DNA of 20,190 nucleotides from Gammaproteobacteria bacterium. Lineage in GTDB: Bacteria > Pseudomonadota > Gammaproteobacteria > DSM-16500. Numbering within the stretch: position 1 is the stretch's first letter; each line of letters starts with the position of its first letter. The stretch lies in the NCBI GenBank assembly GCA_021323555.1, contig JAJONP010000025.1:1-20190 (forward strand), written 5' to 3'. Made by a program: the position numbers and the translations under genes. Below are positions 1-10,116 of this stretch, piece by piece. The notes under the pieces are model-generated. The model did not search any database, was not told where the DNA came from, and saw only the letters and a list, made by a program, of their open reading frames with translations.

Positions 1-962
1 TAAAAGTGTTTTCTGTTTTAAATGCGGAATATTCAGAACACTTTGGCTTTACAGAATTAGAAGTAGATGAAGCACTTCAGAAAAACAATTTACAGCATTT
101 ATCGACGGATATTAAAGCTTGGTATAACGGTTATCATATTGGTAACACGCAAATTTATAATCCATGGTCGATAGCCAATTGTATTTTTGAAAAGGGCTCG
201 CTTCAACCGTATTGGTTGAATACCAGCGACAATACATTAATAAAGCAAACGATAGCGCATGCGGATGCGCTTCTTAAAATAGAATGTGAAAAGATTCTGG
301 AAGGGAAACCGGTTGAGGCGCTTGTCGATGAAAACATCACCTTTGCTGATTTGAATGGCAGCGGTGATAAGTTATGGACTTTATTGTTATTCTCAGGGTA
401 TTTAACATCGACTCGTACAGAGTTAGCAGGTTTTGAAAAAAAATGTCTCTTGCAGCCGCCCAATAAAGAAATTGCCTTACTCTATTCTCATGTGATTAAC
501 GCCTGGTTTAAAGAAAGCTTAGGCCAGCAAAATTATCAGTATTTATTAAAAAGCTTAGTCACGGGAGATTTAGAAGAATTTTTAGAAATTTTACAGCAAT
601 TTTTGTCAGAATCTCTGAGTTATTTTGACGTAAAAGGGAACGCACCTGAAAAATTCTATCATGGGTTCGTGATGGGTTTAATGGTCAGTTTGTCTGATAC
701 TCATCACGTACAATCGAATAAAGAAAGCGGTCGAGGGCGATATGATGTATTACTGATACCTAAAGACTTAACGCAGCTCGGGATTATCCTAGAATTTAAA
801 GTAGGAAAAAAAGGTATAGATTTACAAGCCGCAGCCAATGAAGCCCTTGAGCAAATTAATCAGCGAGGCTATGTGGCTGAACTCACGCAAAAAAATATTA
901 AAAATATACTTAAAATGGGTTTGGCGTTTTATGGCAAAGAAGTAGCATTGGCATCTGAATAA
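1..962 (+). CDS. AAA-ATPase-like / PD-(D/E)XK nuclease superfamily protein, 5' end missing
   Basis: Partial gene: the frame is open at the window edge (first whole codon at 3), so the N-terminal ATPase part lies upstream. Counting from the GTG at 6, residues about 11-60 match the end of the AAA-ATPase-like domain, with the hallmark WYNGY (39-43) and IYNPWSI (50-56). Residues about 215-300 match the C-terminal DUF1703 nuclease-like domain: FYHGFVMGL, then GRGRYD with D247, and ILEFKV with E263 and K265, a plausible PD-(D/E)XK triad. Proteins of this architecture are abundant and often multicopy in Bacteroidetes and host-associated bacteria; their function is unsettled (nuclease or defence-like roles have been suggested). 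The visible part is uninterrupted. No partner gene follows; a palindrome and then lpxC come next. The family call is firm, the function is not. Confidence 0.85.
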   Translation, partial: KVFSVLNAEYSEHFGFTELEVDEALQKNNLQHLSTDIKAWYNGYHIGNTQIYNPWSIANCIFEKGSLQPYWLNTSDNTLIKQTIAHADALLKIECEKILEGKPVEALVDENITFADLNGSGDKLWTLLLFSGYLTSTRTELAGFEKKCLLQPPNKEIALLYSHVINAWFKESLGQQNYQYLLKSLVTGDLEEFLEILQQFLSESLSYFDVKGNAPEKFYHGFVMGLMVSLSDTHHVQSNKESGRGRYDVLLIPKDLTQLGIILEFKVGKKGIDLQAAANEALEQINQRGYVAELTQKNIKNILKMGLAFYGKEVALASE

Positions 963-1006
963 GAAAAAAAAGAATGTGTGTTTAATCGCGTTATTCCTGC
1001 TAGGTA

Positions 1007-1054
1007 AGGTAGGGTGAATTACAACGCAAAAAGCGCGTCTAATCCACCTTGCCT
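1007..1054. repeat. REP/MITE-like palindrome
   Basis: Imperfect inverted repeat: left arm 1007-1021 (AGGTAGGGTGAATTA) pairs with right arm 1040-1054 (TAATCCACCTTGCCT) at about 12 of 15 positions. An inner stem ACGC (1024-1027) / GCGT (1035-1038) lies around an A-rich loop. The GTAGGGTGrATTA...TAATCCACC style recalls dispersed REP-like palindromes in many bacterial genomes; this resemblance is from memory. It lies 45 nt after the preceding stop codon and could also slow or end transcription, although no clear T-run follows. Confidence 0.6.
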
Positions 1055-1171
1055 CACTCAACCACTGTTGACGCGTTGTTAGCTAGAGGTTGACATCAAA
1101 GCCAAGGGTGTTTCTATTTCTTAGGCTATTTTATTTTTTATTAGCGGAAGAAGCTGAATCTGTGATTTACC

Positions 1172-1200
1172 TCTACACTATTAATCCAGATTATGATAAT
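1172..1200 (+). promoter_or_regulatory. Candidate sigma70 promoter for lpxC
   Basis: The candidate has a -35 TCTACA (1172-1177), a 17-bp spacer and a -10 GATAAT (1195-1200), 34 nt before the lpxC ATG. A second candidate farther upstream is TTGACA (1090-1095), 17 bp, TCTATT (1113-1118). Both are read from sequence only. Confidence 0.4.
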
Positions 1201-1234
1201 ATAAAAAATCTGTTTTTAAAAAAGCGATAAAGAA

Positions 1235-2158
1235 ATGCTAAGACAAAGAACCTTAAAAAACGAAATTAAGGCAACGGGTGTAACATTACATGGTGGAGAA
1301 AGAGCTGAGTTGATCTTGAGACCAGCGCCACCTGATACAGGTGTTATCTTTCAACGTACCGATTTATCTCCTATGGTTGAAATTCCAGCCCTTGCAGAAT
1401 ATGTGGGTGATACACGATTATCCACTTCATTAATTAAAAATGGCGTTCGCGTTGCGACAGTAGAGCATCTGCTTTCTGCGTTTGCAGGATTAGGTATTGA
1501 TAATGTCTACGTGGGTGTGAATGCATCTGAAATTCCTATTATGGACGGCAGTGCTGCTCCTTATGTATTTCTAGTGCAATCCGCAGGTATCCAAGAACAA
1601 AGCGCACCTAAGCGTTTCATTCGTGTTAAGCGTAAAGTGATGGTAGAAGACGGAGATAAATGGGCTTATTTTGAACCTTTTGAAGGGTTCAAAGTCACGT
1701 TCAGTATTGAGTTTAATCATCCTGTTTTCCAAATGCATAGTAAAACCGCTACATTAGATTTTTCAAGTACTTCTTATGTGAAGGAAGTCAGCCGTGCTCG
1801 TACGTTTGGTTTTATGAAAGATTTTGAGAACTTACGCAAAATGAATTTAGCACGCGGTGCTACATTAGATAATGCAGTGGCCATTGATGATTTCCGTGTT
1901 TTGAATGAAGATGGTTTGCGTTACGAAGATGAATTTGTGAAGCACAAAATTCTAGATGCAGTCGGCGATCTTTACTTACTCGGCTCTAGTTTAATTGGTG
2001 CGTTCAATGGCCATAAGTCAGGCCATGCATTGAATAACACTTTATTACGTAAATTATTAGAACGTCAGGATGCCTGGGAGTATGTGACATTTGATCAAAA
2101 ATCTACACAGGCACCTATTTCTTATGTACGGCCTATGTTGGTGTTTGATAAAGCGTAG
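1235..2158 (+). CDS. lpxC: UDP-3-O-acyl-N-acetylglucosamine deacetylase LpxC
   Basis: LpxC is the zinc-dependent cytoplasmic deacetylase that commits UDP-3-O-acyl-GlcNAc to lipid A synthesis. At 307 residues it matches the usual 300-305. The first domain has [15 protein letters not shown], giving the catalytic base E77 and zinc ligand H78. The second domain has [14 protein letters not shown], giving zinc ligands H237 and D241, and KSGHALNN with catalytic H264. All catalytic and metal-binding residues are therefore present. The ATG at 1235 gives the standard MLRQRTLKN start; only a weak AAAG-type ribosome site precedes it. The gene is monocistronic here and converges on a DciA-like gene with 16 nt between stop codons. 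The lpxC-DUF721 neighbourhood is also known from Pseudomonas, which supports both assignments. The identification is secure. Confidence 0.97.
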   Translation: MLRQRTLKNEIKATGVTLHGGERAELILRPAPPDTGVIFQRTDLSPMVEIPALAEYVGDTRLSTSLIKNGVRVATVEHLLSAFAGLGIDNVYVGVNASEIPIMDGSAAPYVFLVQSAGIQEQSAPKRFIRVKRKVMVEDGDKWAYFEPFEGFKVTFSIEFNHPVFQMHSKTATLDFSSTSYVKEVSRARTFGFMKDFENLRKMNLARGATLDNAVAIDDFRVLNEDGLRYEDEFVKHKILDAVGDLYLLGSSLIGAFNGHKSGHALNNTLLRKLLERQDAWEYVTFDQKSTQAPISYVRPMLVFDKA

Positions 2159-2174
2159 AAGTGAGTTAATAAGG

Positions 2175-2642
2175 TTAAATGCGCTCAGCTATTTTTTCAA
2201 GAATAGCTTTCAATTTTATATCTCTATCAGAAAGTTTATTAGCAGTTTCACGTAAGAGTTGCGCATTCCGCGCAGACAGCTTTTGTTGCGGCTCACGGCG
2301 GGCAGAAGTTGTGGCAGGTATATAATTTGGCCGGACCTTACAGCAAATGGCTTTAATGGATGCGAAATCGGGATAAGTACGAAGTTTCGGTAATAATTCT
2401 GGTATATAAAATCGAAAGCGCGTCATCCAATGTGGATTATCCGCCATTGCAATTAGTGAAGTCTCATTAACGATATTAACAAGCTGGCAGTGCTGCGTGA
2501 GTAGGTTTTCTTCCTCTAAAGATTCCTGTAACCATTGGTTCCACTGCTTGATTTGTTTTAATCGAGATAGAAACAGAGCCAGTGTTTTGCTCTCTTGCTG
2601 AAAATACTGTGTAATTGCGGAATAATTATTTATTTGGAGCAT
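2175..2642 (-). CDS. DciA-like (DUF721) protein, putative replicative helicase loader
   Basis: The 155-residue protein has the DUF721 core at residues about 38-105: W, then TQHCQLVNI, then SLIAMADNPHWMTRFRFYIPELLPKL, and IKAICCKVRP. This is the family pattern of a KH-like fold with a conserved 'sP.Wa..Lr......ll..L' stretch. DUF721 proteins such as DciA recruit and load the DnaB helicase in bacteria that lack the phage-derived DnaC; that role is known for the family and inferred here. The C-terminal third (PATTSARREPQQKLSARNAQ...) is charged and probably flexible. The start is the ATG 14 nt downstream of the response-regulator stop, so the two genes are probably co-transcribed. The sequence near lpxC fits the gammaproteobacterial neighbourhood. 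Similarity is moderate, so the family call is good but not absolute. Confidence 0.75.
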   Translation of the reverse strand: MLQINNYSAITQYFQQESKTLALFLSRLKQIKQWNQWLQESLEEENLLTQHCQLVNIVNETSLIAMADNPHWMTRFRFYIPELLPKLRTYPDFASIKAICCKVRPNYIPATTSARREPQQKLSARNAQLLRETANKLSDRDIKLKAILEKIAERI

Positions 2643-2656
2643 ACTCCCAGATACCT

Positions 2657-3343
2657 TTAAGTAATGATGTCTGATGTATCGGTTTTCGATGTATCTGTTG
2701 TTTTATGGTTTTTCAATATTCCAAAACGAGCAGCCAACAGAGTCAGTTCTACATCGTTGCTAATGCCTAATTTTTTGAAAATACGGTAGCGATTGCTATT
2801 AACTGTTTTGGGGTTGATACCTAATTTAACAGCAATTTCATCTATTTCTTGCCCATTCACGATCATAAGCATGATTTCTAATTCACGCTCAGATAACATG
2901 TCAAGCTCAGATTCTCCTCCTTTGCCAAAAGAACTCTTTAATGCTAATCGTTGAGCAATATCACCGCTTAGATAGCGTTGTCCTGAGTGCACCATGCGAA
3001 TCGCGCGAATCATTTCATCTGTTGTACAGCCTTTGGTAATATAGCCTGCCGCACCTGCTTGTAATAAACGTGAGGGATAAGGCTCGTCAAGGTGGATTGT
3101 CAATATTAAAATCTTGATATCAAGATCATGTCTTAGCATTTTAGTTGTTGTTTCTAAACCGTCCATGCCAGGCAATTGTACATCCATTAGCACGACATCA
3201 GGCGTTAATTCTTTTGCTAAACGTACCGCTTCTTCGCCTGTGCCCGTTTCACCAACAACTTTAAATCCTGGAATGTCAGTTAATAACAGCGTGAGAGCTG
3301 TACGAATAAGTGCATGATCTTCAACTATCAAAATTTTAATCAA
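2657..3343 (-). CDS. LuxR-type two-component response regulator (GacA/UvrY/LetA family)
   Basis: A 228-residue NarL/FixJ-class transcription regulator. The receiver domain (1-120) begins MIKILIVEDH, with acidic pocket E8-D9, phospho-acceptor D54 (VVLMDVQLPGMDG), the switch threonine in LILTIH and the lysine in GYITKG. A LuxR helix-turn-helix lies at about 150-210 (LSERELEIMLMIVNGQEIDEIAVKLGINPKTVNSNRYRIFKKLGI). In this family GacA/LetA acts through small RNAs and CsrA to switch growth or virulence states; whether this copy does so is not shown, because Coxiella-like genomes carry several paralogs. The chosen start is TTG at 3343-3341: AAGGAG (3356-3351) sits 7 nt upstream and translation begins exactly at the canonical family N-terminus. 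An ATG at 3400 would add 19 atypical residues without a clear ribosome site. No sensor kinase is adjacent. Confidence 0.9.
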   Translation of the reverse strand: MIKILIVEDHALIRTALTLLLTDIPGFKVVGETGTGEEAVRLAKELTPDVVLMDVQLPGMDGLETTTKMLRHDLDIKILILTIHLDEPYPSRLLQAGAAGYITKGCTTDEMIRAIRMVHSGQRYLSGDIAQRLALKSSFGKGGESELDMLSERELEIMLMIVNGQEIDEIAVKLGINPKTVNSNRYRIFKKLGISNDVELTLLAARFGILKNHKTTDTSKTDTSDIIT

Positions 3344-3589
3344 CGACCTTCTCCTTATGTTGGTATCCGCATCCAAATCCAAGCATTTTTCACTGAACAT
3401 ACTCTATAACAAAATAATAAAATAGTAATAACGATATTGGCTAGACATTTTGTAAGATTAATGCGTATTTATGAATGCGCTTAACTGTCAGGGAAACCTC
3501 AGCAGTTTTTGCTGAACGTTATGTGATAGGGCAGTATATAAACCAAAAAGGGCTCCTTCCTTCCTGTAGGAGGAACGCCAGGCCAGATC
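3344..3589. other. Divergent intergenic region between response regulator and thi operon
   Basis: AT-rich, with no credible gene. It must hold the response-regulator promoter, which I could not fix. Two hairpins are visible: TCAGC (3499-3503) / GCTGA (3511-3515), and a stem formed by TCCTTC and GGAGGA arms within about 3551-3580. A lone TGTAAG (3451-3456) resembles half of a GacA-type palindrome, but no partner half follows. Confidence 0.4.
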
Positions 3590-3619
3590 TTGACAGCATT
3601 CTATCAATGATATTAGTAT
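3590..3619 (+). promoter_or_regulatory. Candidate sigma70 promoter of the thi operon
   Basis: A perfect -35 TTGACA (3590-3595), an 18-bp spacer and a -10 TAGTAT (3614-3619) would start transcription at about 3626, just ahead of the riboswitch P1 stem. The placement supports the call. The -10 match is only 4 of 6. Confidence 0.55.
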
Positions 3620-3630
3620 CCAAACCTATA

Positions 3631-3729
3631 GATGGCGCGGGGTGCTGAGAACTTAGAAGTCCTGAGAATTCAGCTGAGAAATACCCGTTGAACTCGATCT
3701 GGGTCATACCAGCGTGAGGAACGCCTATC
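3631..3729 (+). promoter_or_regulatory. TPP riboswitch (THI-box)
   Basis: The conserved thiamine-pyrophosphate aptamer core is present: GGGGTGC near 3639, CTGAGA (3674-3679), ATACCC then GTTGAAC, GATCTGGG (3696-3703), ATACCAGCG (3706-3714) and GAGGAA. P1 forms between GATGGCG (3631-3637) and CGCCTATC (3722-3729) with one bulged base, and P3 is closed by GCTGA (3644-3648) / TCAGC (3670-3674). It lies 94 nt before the thi5 start and heads a complete thi operon, so thiamine pyrophosphate should repress these genes. The expression platform is unclear: a hairpin GAAATAAACA (3740-3749) with TGTTT (3765-3769) and ATTTC (3775-3779) is followed by a pyrimidine-rich tract rather than a clean terminator. 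Confidence 0.95.
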
Positions 3730-3823
3730 GAACCTATCAGAAATAAACATGCTGCGTTGTTGTGTGTTTAGTCGATTTCTTCGCCATCTTAATTTTCTTT
3801 TTTACTTATTAGGGGAAATAATT

Positions 3824-4765
3824 ATGACTTCACTTAAAACTCGAACAACATTATTACTTAATTGGTATGCAAACCCTTACCATACACCTATTTTCGCTGC
3901 AAAAGCCTTAGGTTTTTACGAAGACGAAGGTATTAAGCTGGCTATTTTAGAACCGACTGATCCTAGTGATGTCACGGAAATAGTCGGTACTGGGCAAGTG
4001 GATATTGGGTTAAAAGCTATGCTACACACTGTTGCGGGTTATGCAAAAGGCTATCCTATTCGCTCTGTGGCAACCCTATTAGATGAACCTCCCACAGGGT
4101 TAATTGCTTTAAAATCCAGTGGGATTAACACCTTTCAGGATATAGTAGGCAAGCGCATTGGCTATATTGGTGAATTTGGTAAAAAAATTATAGATAATTT
4201 AGCACAACATGCGGGTATTGATTCCAGCACTTATGAAACTGTACGAACGGGTATGAATATCACAGATGCTATTTGCAGAGGTATTGTCGATGCAGGGATT
4301 GGGTTTATTAATTTTCAAAAAATTGAACTAGAATATTTACGTGGCGAAGCGAATTTTCTGCGCCTGGATCAACTGGCTGGACTAGGTTGCTGTTGTTTCT
4401 GTTCGATTCAATATATAGTGCCAGAGAAAACTATTCAAGAACAACCTGAAATGTTAAAAAAATTCTTGCTGGCAATGCAACGTGGTGCGGCCTTTACGAC
4501 AGAACAGCCTGATGAGGCATATGAATTACTCTGCCAACAAAAACCACAATTACGCACCGAGTTATATCAAAAAATCTTTTCTCGCTCCTTGCCATTCTTT
4601 TCACGTCCCATGTTAAATGTAGAACGTGATTGGAATAAAGTGAATCGTTATATGCAGCATCTTACTATTGTTAAACCCGGATTTGATATTACAAAATGTT
4701 ATACGAATGACTATTTACCAGCCGTTCCGTATTCAGATATCGAACCTATTGCGTGCTGTGCTTAA
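3824..4765 (+). CDS. Thi5-type HMP-P synthase (NMT1/THI5-like, bacterial)
   Basis: A 313-residue periplasmic-binding-protein fold related to yeast THI5 and Legionella Lpg1565. Family enzymes make the thiamine pyrimidine HMP-P from PLP and an active-site histidine of the enzyme itself, with iron, in a single turnover. The diagnostic residues are present: LLNW (11-14), ILEPTDPSDVTE (41-52), GLKAMLHT with K64 (PLP lysine) and H68 (donor histidine), GEFGKKIID, and the iron-binding CCCFC at C189-C193, which separates Thi5 enzymes from ThiY transport proteins. No signal peptide is seen, which argues for a cytoplasmic enzyme. The start is the ATG at 3824, with AGGGGA 7 nt upstream. A longer in-frame ATG at 3749 lacks a ribosome site and would add 25 unrelated residues. 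First gene of the riboswitch operon; it takes the place of thiC. Confidence 0.92.
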   Translation: MTSLKTRTTLLLNWYANPYHTPIFAAKALGFYEDEGIKLAILEPTDPSDVTEIVGTGQVDIGLKAMLHTVAGYAKGYPIRSVATLLDEPPTGLIALKSSGINTFQDIVGKRIGYIGEFGKKIIDNLAQHAGIDSSTYETVRTGMNITDAICRGIVDAGIGFINFQKIELEYLRGEANFLRLDQLAGLGCCCFCSIQYIVPEKTIQEQPEMLKKFLLAMQRGAAFTTEQPDEAYELLCQQKPQLRTELYQKIFSRSLPFFSRPMLNVERDWNKVNRYMQHLTIVKPGFDITKCYTNDYLPAVPYSDIEPIACCA

Positions 4766-4771
4766 TTTAAA

Positions 4772-5851
4772 ATGAAAGCAGGTATTGCAGGTGGAGGTAT
4801 TTTGGGGCAATTGCTTGCATTTGCCCTTATCAACATTGGGTGGGATGTTACTTTATTTGATTTTAGAAAAAAACAAACCTGTAGCGAAACAGCGGCAGGT
4901 TTGCTTTCACCAGTGGCTGAATTAAATAAAAATGATTTAGTTATTTTTAAGCTAGGATTAGAAGCTATTGAAGAACATTGGCCGAAAGTCTTGGCACATT
5001 TGGATGAAAAAATATATTTCCAGAGAAAAGGCAGCTTATTAGTAAGCTATAAAAAAGATGATGCCGATTTAACTTATTATATTCAACTGGTCTCAAGAAA
5101 ATTAGGTAACAATAGCGAGCATTATCAATTTTTATCTCAAGAGGAAATAAAAAAATTAGAACCTCAGGTCACTCCTTTTCAACAAGGCTATTATTTTCCT
5201 ACCGAAGCACAGATAGATAATCAGGCATTATTAAAAAATCTACAAGAGAATCTTATTGCAAGGGGAGTCCATTGGGTAGGAAATACCTATGTAGAAAAGA
5301 TAGGCCCAGGAAAAATTTGTGTAAAAAACAATGATCATTCATTCGATTTGGTCTTTGACTGTCGTGGTCTTGGAGCGAAAAATGAATTTGAAAATTTACG
5401 TAGCGTTCGAGGTGAACTTATATGGCTACATGCGCCTCAAGTGACCATTACGCGCCCCATACGCTTCTTACATCCTCGGTATAGTTTATATATCGCTCCA
5501 AGGCCAGATTATCACTATATCCTCGGAACGAGCGAAATTGAATCGGATGATTTGAGCCCTATTTCAGTGCGCACAACGCTTGAATTATTAACGGCTGCTT
5601 ATAGCATTCATCCCAATTTTAGCGAAGCGCGTATTGTCAATACAGCGACTCATTGTCGCCCTACGTTAGCAGATAATCTCCCTAAGATAAAATACTCGGA
5701 AGGTTTAATAGCCATCAATGGGTTGTATCGCCATGGGTTTTTGATTGGACCCAGTTTAGTGTATGATGTGCTACGTTGGATTGAACAAGGCATATCGGCA
5801 GTTCATTATATTCCATTATGGGAAAAGCACGAAAATAGGGGAGAAATATGA
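4772..5851 (+). CDS. thiO: Glycine oxidase ThiO
   Basis: An FAD-dependent amine oxidase of the DAO superfamily, 359 residues. It oxidises glycine to the imine (dehydroglycine) that supplies the C-N unit of the thiazole ring. The N-terminal Rossmann motif GIAGGGILGQLLA (4-16) binds FAD, followed by the strand VTLFDF. AAGLLSP (41-47) is the usual second FAD or substrate segment of ThiO. Near the C-terminus CRPTLADNLPKI and NGLYRHGFLIGPSL are the conserved DAO signature for the flavin and substrate site. The gene begins 6 nt after thi5 and its stop overlaps the thiS start (ATGA at 5848-5851), so the two are translationally coupled. Length is close to B. subtilis ThiO. Use of ThiO rather than the radical-SAM tyrosine lyase ThiH implies an aerobic thiazole route. 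Confidence 0.93.
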   Translation: MKAGIAGGGILGQLLAFALINIGWDVTLFDFRKKQTCSETAAGLLSPVAELNKNDLVIFKLGLEAIEEHWPKVLAHLDEKIYFQRKGSLLVSYKKDDADLTYYIQLVSRKLGNNSEHYQFLSQEEIKKLEPQVTPFQQGYYFPTEAQIDNQALLKNLQENLIARGVHWVGNTYVEKIGPGKICVKNNDHSFDLVFDCRGLGAKNEFENLRSVRGELIWLHAPQVTITRPIRFLHPRYSLYIAPRPDYHYILGTSEIESDDLSPISVRTTLELLTAAYSIHPNFSEARIVNTATHCRPTLADNLPKIKYSEGLIAINGLYRHGFLIGPSLVYDVLRWIEQGISAVHYIPLWEKHENRGEI

Positions 5852-6051
5852 TTGAAGTTTTTATTAATAATCAACCGAATGCATTTGAAGAAAATAGTAC
5901 GTTATTAACGTTGATAGAAAAAACCAATTGTACGCACGATTGTTATGCAGTTGCATTGAATGGAAACTTTATCCCACGTTCACACTACGCAAAAACTATT
6001 TTACAAGAAAAAGATGTTGTTCATATCGTGACTCCTATGCAGGGCGGGTAA
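5848..6051 (+). CDS. thiS: Sulfur carrier protein ThiS
   Basis: A 67-residue ubiquitin-fold protein ending in MQGG, the diglycine tail that ThiF adenylates and that becomes the thiocarboxylate sulfur donor for thiazole synthesis. The opening MIEVFINNQPNAF and LTLIEK, and the near-terminal VVHIVTPMQGG, follow the ThiS pattern. The start overlaps the thiO stop by 4 nt and has AGGGGA about 6 nt upstream. It sits directly before its partner thiG, separated by 3 nt. Confidence 0.95.
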   Translation: MIEVFINNQPNAFEENSTLLTLIEKTNCTHDCYAVALNGNFIPRSHYAKTILQEKDVVHIVTPMQGG

Positions 6052-6054
6052 ATT

Positions 6055-6843
6055 ATGTGGGAATTAGCAGGTAAATTATTATCAAGTCGATTTTTCCTAG
6101 GAACAGCCCAATATCCATCGTTACAAATCATGAATGATGCGATTGCTGCTTCTAACGCAAGTGTGATTACTGTTTCATTAAAAAGAGAAATGCCTCAAGA
6201 AAATGGCGGTGGAGTATTTTGGTCTAATTTAAAAAACCTTAATTGCCACCTTTTACCCAACACAGCAGGATGCCATCGTGCCGATGAAGCGATTACATTA
6301 GCTGAAATGGCGCGTGAATTATTCCAGACAAACTGGATTAAATTAGAAGTGATTGGCGATGATTATACTTTACAACCTGATCCTTTTGAACTTGTGAAAG
6401 CAAGCACTGAGTTGGTGAAAAGAGGGTTTGAAGTTTTTCCTTATTGCACAGATGATCTTGTTTTGTGTAAACGTCTGGTAGATACGGGCTGTCAAATTTT
6501 AATGCCGTGGGCTGCGCCCATTGGTTCCGGCAAGGGAATTTTGAACCCCTATGCGTTAGAAACATTGCGTGTTCGTTTACCTGATTCTATTTTAATTATT
6601 GACGCGGGCATTCGTAAACCTTCAGAAGCCGCTTATGCAATGGAGTTAGGGTATAATGCTGTTTTGTTAAATACGGCTGTTGCAATGGCTAACAATCCTG
6701 TTCAAATGGCGAGTGCTTTTCATGACGCCATTAGAGCAGGGCGCCTGGCTTTTGAAGCAGGAATGATGCCAGAAAGAAACATGGCGCATCCCAGTACGCC
6801 TTTGATTGATACGGCTTTTTGGCAACAAGAGGACATTAAATAG
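6055..6843 (+). CDS. thiG: Thiazole synthase ThiG
   Basis: A 262-residue TIM-barrel enzyme that condenses deoxyxylulose 5-phosphate, dehydroglycine from ThiO and sulfide from ThiS thiocarboxylate into thiazole phosphate. The Schiff-base lysine is K96 in [10 protein letters not shown] (94-103). Other family segments are [10 protein letters not shown] (13-22), [12 protein letters not shown] (69-80), [45 protein letters not shown] and the phosphate-binding end [14 protein letters not shown]. It starts 3 nt after thiS and is followed by thiF after 8 nt. The sequence is full length with no missing key residue. Confidence 0.97.
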   Translation: MWELAGKLLSSRFFLGTAQYPSLQIMNDAIAASNASVITVSLKREMPQENGGGVFWSNLKNLNCHLLPNTAGCHRADEAITLAEMARELFQTNWIKLEVIGDDYTLQPDPFELVKASTELVKRGFEVFPYCTDDLVLCKRLVDTGCQILMPWAAPIGSGKGILNPYALETLRVRLPDSILIIDAGIRKPSEAAYAMELGYNAVLLNTAVAMANNPVQMASAFHDAIRAGRLAFEAGMMPERNMAHPSTPLIDTAFWQQEDIK

Positions 6844-6851
6844 GAAATGAT

Positions 6852-7616
6852 ATGTCATTTACACCCGATGAATTAAAGCGTTATTCACCCCATTTCATGT
6901 TAGAACAAGTGGGCTTTGCAGGCCAACTCAAATTAAAAAGCGCTCGCGTTTTATGTATAGGGGCAGGGGGATTAGGTTCACCTTTATTACTTTATCTCAC
7001 CGCAGCAGGTGTCGGAACGATTGGTATAGTGGATGACGATAACGTTGAATTAAGCAATTTGCAAAGACAAATTTTATATCAGGAAACGCACCTGGGTCAT
7101 CAAAAAGCACTGATTGCAAAACAACAATTAATGGCGGTTAATTCCAATACGCATATTACTATTTATCCTGAGAGATTTAATGCGAGTAATGCTGAATCCA
7201 TAGCAAGCCAGTACGACATTATTGCGGATTGTTCTGATAATTTTTTGACGCGATATTTAGTCAATGATACTGCGTTTTCTCTCAATAAGCCTTATGTTTT
7301 TGCTAGTGTTACGCAATTCACTGGGCAGTGCGCCACTTTTTTAGGTCACCAATCCGCTTGTTTTCGTTGTTTATTTCCAGTGGCTCCTCCTACCGATATT
7401 GCTCCGCCTTGTACGAGTAATGGGATCCTAGGTGTATTGCCAGGTCTGCTAGGTACACTACAAGCCACTGAAATTCTTAAATGGGTATTAGGATTTGGTA
7501 ATAATTTGTCAGGAAGTTTATTGACTATTGATTTATTGACAATGAAGTTTGAAACATTACGTTTTCAGAGAAATACAGAATGTGTTCTCTGTACTCAACA
7601 AAAAGTAACGCTATGA
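6852..7616 (+). CDS. thiF: ThiS adenylyltransferase ThiF (MoeB/HesA family)
   Basis: A 254-residue E1-like enzyme. The ATP-binding GAGGLGSPLLLYLTAAG (37-53) is followed by IVDDDNVELSNLQRQILY (59-76) with R72, and D129 in CSDN. Two CxxC pairs, C170/C173 (CFRC) and C244/C247 (CVLC), form the structural zinc site. C187 in PPCTSNG is the possible catalytic cysteine. Sequence alone does not separate ThiF from MoeB; the position between thiG and thiE makes ThiS the likely partner, although one enzyme may serve both ThiS and MoaD. AGGA lies 6 nt before the ATG. The stop overlaps the thiE start (ATGA, 7613-7616). Confidence 0.9.
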   Translation: MSFTPDELKRYSPHFMLEQVGFAGQLKLKSARVLCIGAGGLGSPLLLYLTAAGVGTIGIVDDDNVELSNLQRQILYQETHLGHQKALIAKQQLMAVNSNTHITIYPERFNASNAESIASQYDIIADCSDNFLTRYLVNDTAFSLNKPYVFASVTQFTGQCATFLGHQSACFRCLFPVAPPTDIAPPCTSNGILGVLPGLLGTLQATEILKWVLGFGNNLSGSLLTIDLLTMKFETLRFQRNTECVLCTQQKVTL

Positions 7617-8207
7617 GAAAAGAAATAGGGCTATATCCTATTGTTGATAATAGCCAGTGGCTAGAAAAATTATTACCTTTAGGTATTAAAACAATACAAT
7701 TACGTATTAAAAATAAAGAAAATAGTGAGCTAGAAAATGAAATTAAACGCAGTGTAGCGCTCGCTAAAAAATATCAAGCGAATTTATTTATTAATGATTA
7801 TTGGGAATTAGCGATACGCCATAATGCGCATGGCGTTCATTTAGGTCAAGAAGATTTAGACACCGCTAATATTGAAATGATACGCAATGCAGGCTTATGT
7901 TTCGGCATTAGCACACATTCTGACGCTGAAGTCGCACGCGCTGATGCGCTAAAACCTTCTTATATTGCATTTGGGCCTATCTTTCCCACAACCAGTAAAG
8001 TCATGCCATATCCCGCGCAAGGTATTCAACAGTTAAAACGCTTGCGTCATCAGTTATTAAACTATCCCTTAGTGGCTATTGGCGGGATCAATCTTGAAAG
8101 ATTACCAGAAGTACTTGCTGCTCATGTTGATGGTATTGCAGTTATTTCTGCTATCACGCAAGCAGAAAATCCTATTGAGATGGCAAAAAAGTTAATAGCT
8201 GTTATAT

Positions 8208-8230
<23 letters not shown>
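7613..8230 (+). CDS. thiE: Thiamine-phosphate synthase ThiE
   Basis: A 205-residue TIM-barrel enzyme that joins HMP pyrophosphate and thiazole phosphate into thiamine phosphate. Diagnostic segments are IQLRIKNK (substrate-binding QLR), LFINDYWELAIRHNAHGVHLGQEDLD (pyrophosphate/Mg site), GISTHS, YIAFGPIFPTTSK and VAIGGINLERLPEV followed by DGIAVISAIT. The ATG at 7613 is preferred over an ATG at 7580 because it overlaps the thiF stop by 4 nt and yields the usual KEIGLYPIVD opening. It is the last thi gene. No ThiD kinase domain is fused, and thiD is not in the window. Its last 23 bases overlap the convergent rpn gene, and I see no terminator between them. Confidence 0.95.
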
Positions 8231-10101
<1,871 letters not shown>

Positions 10102-10116
10102 TCATTAAGAATAGGA

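Noticed and set aside
822..1061. Minus-strand 79-residue frame across the end of the first gene
   Set aside because: It reads through the palindromic element and antisense to a family-supported coding region.
3484..3589. Possible GacA-controlled small RNA beside the response regulator
   Set aside because: There are two hairpins and a TGTAAG half-site, but the second half-site, a convincing promoter and a terminator are missing; the GGA motifs are not clearly placed in loops.
3519..3707. Minus-strand 62-residue frame over the riboswitch
   Set aside because: It is antisense to the TPP aptamer and shows no protein-like features.
3749..3823. Longer Thi5 start at 3749
   Set aside because: It adds 25 residues unlike the family, has no ribosome site, and the ATG at 3824 has AGGGGA at good spacing.
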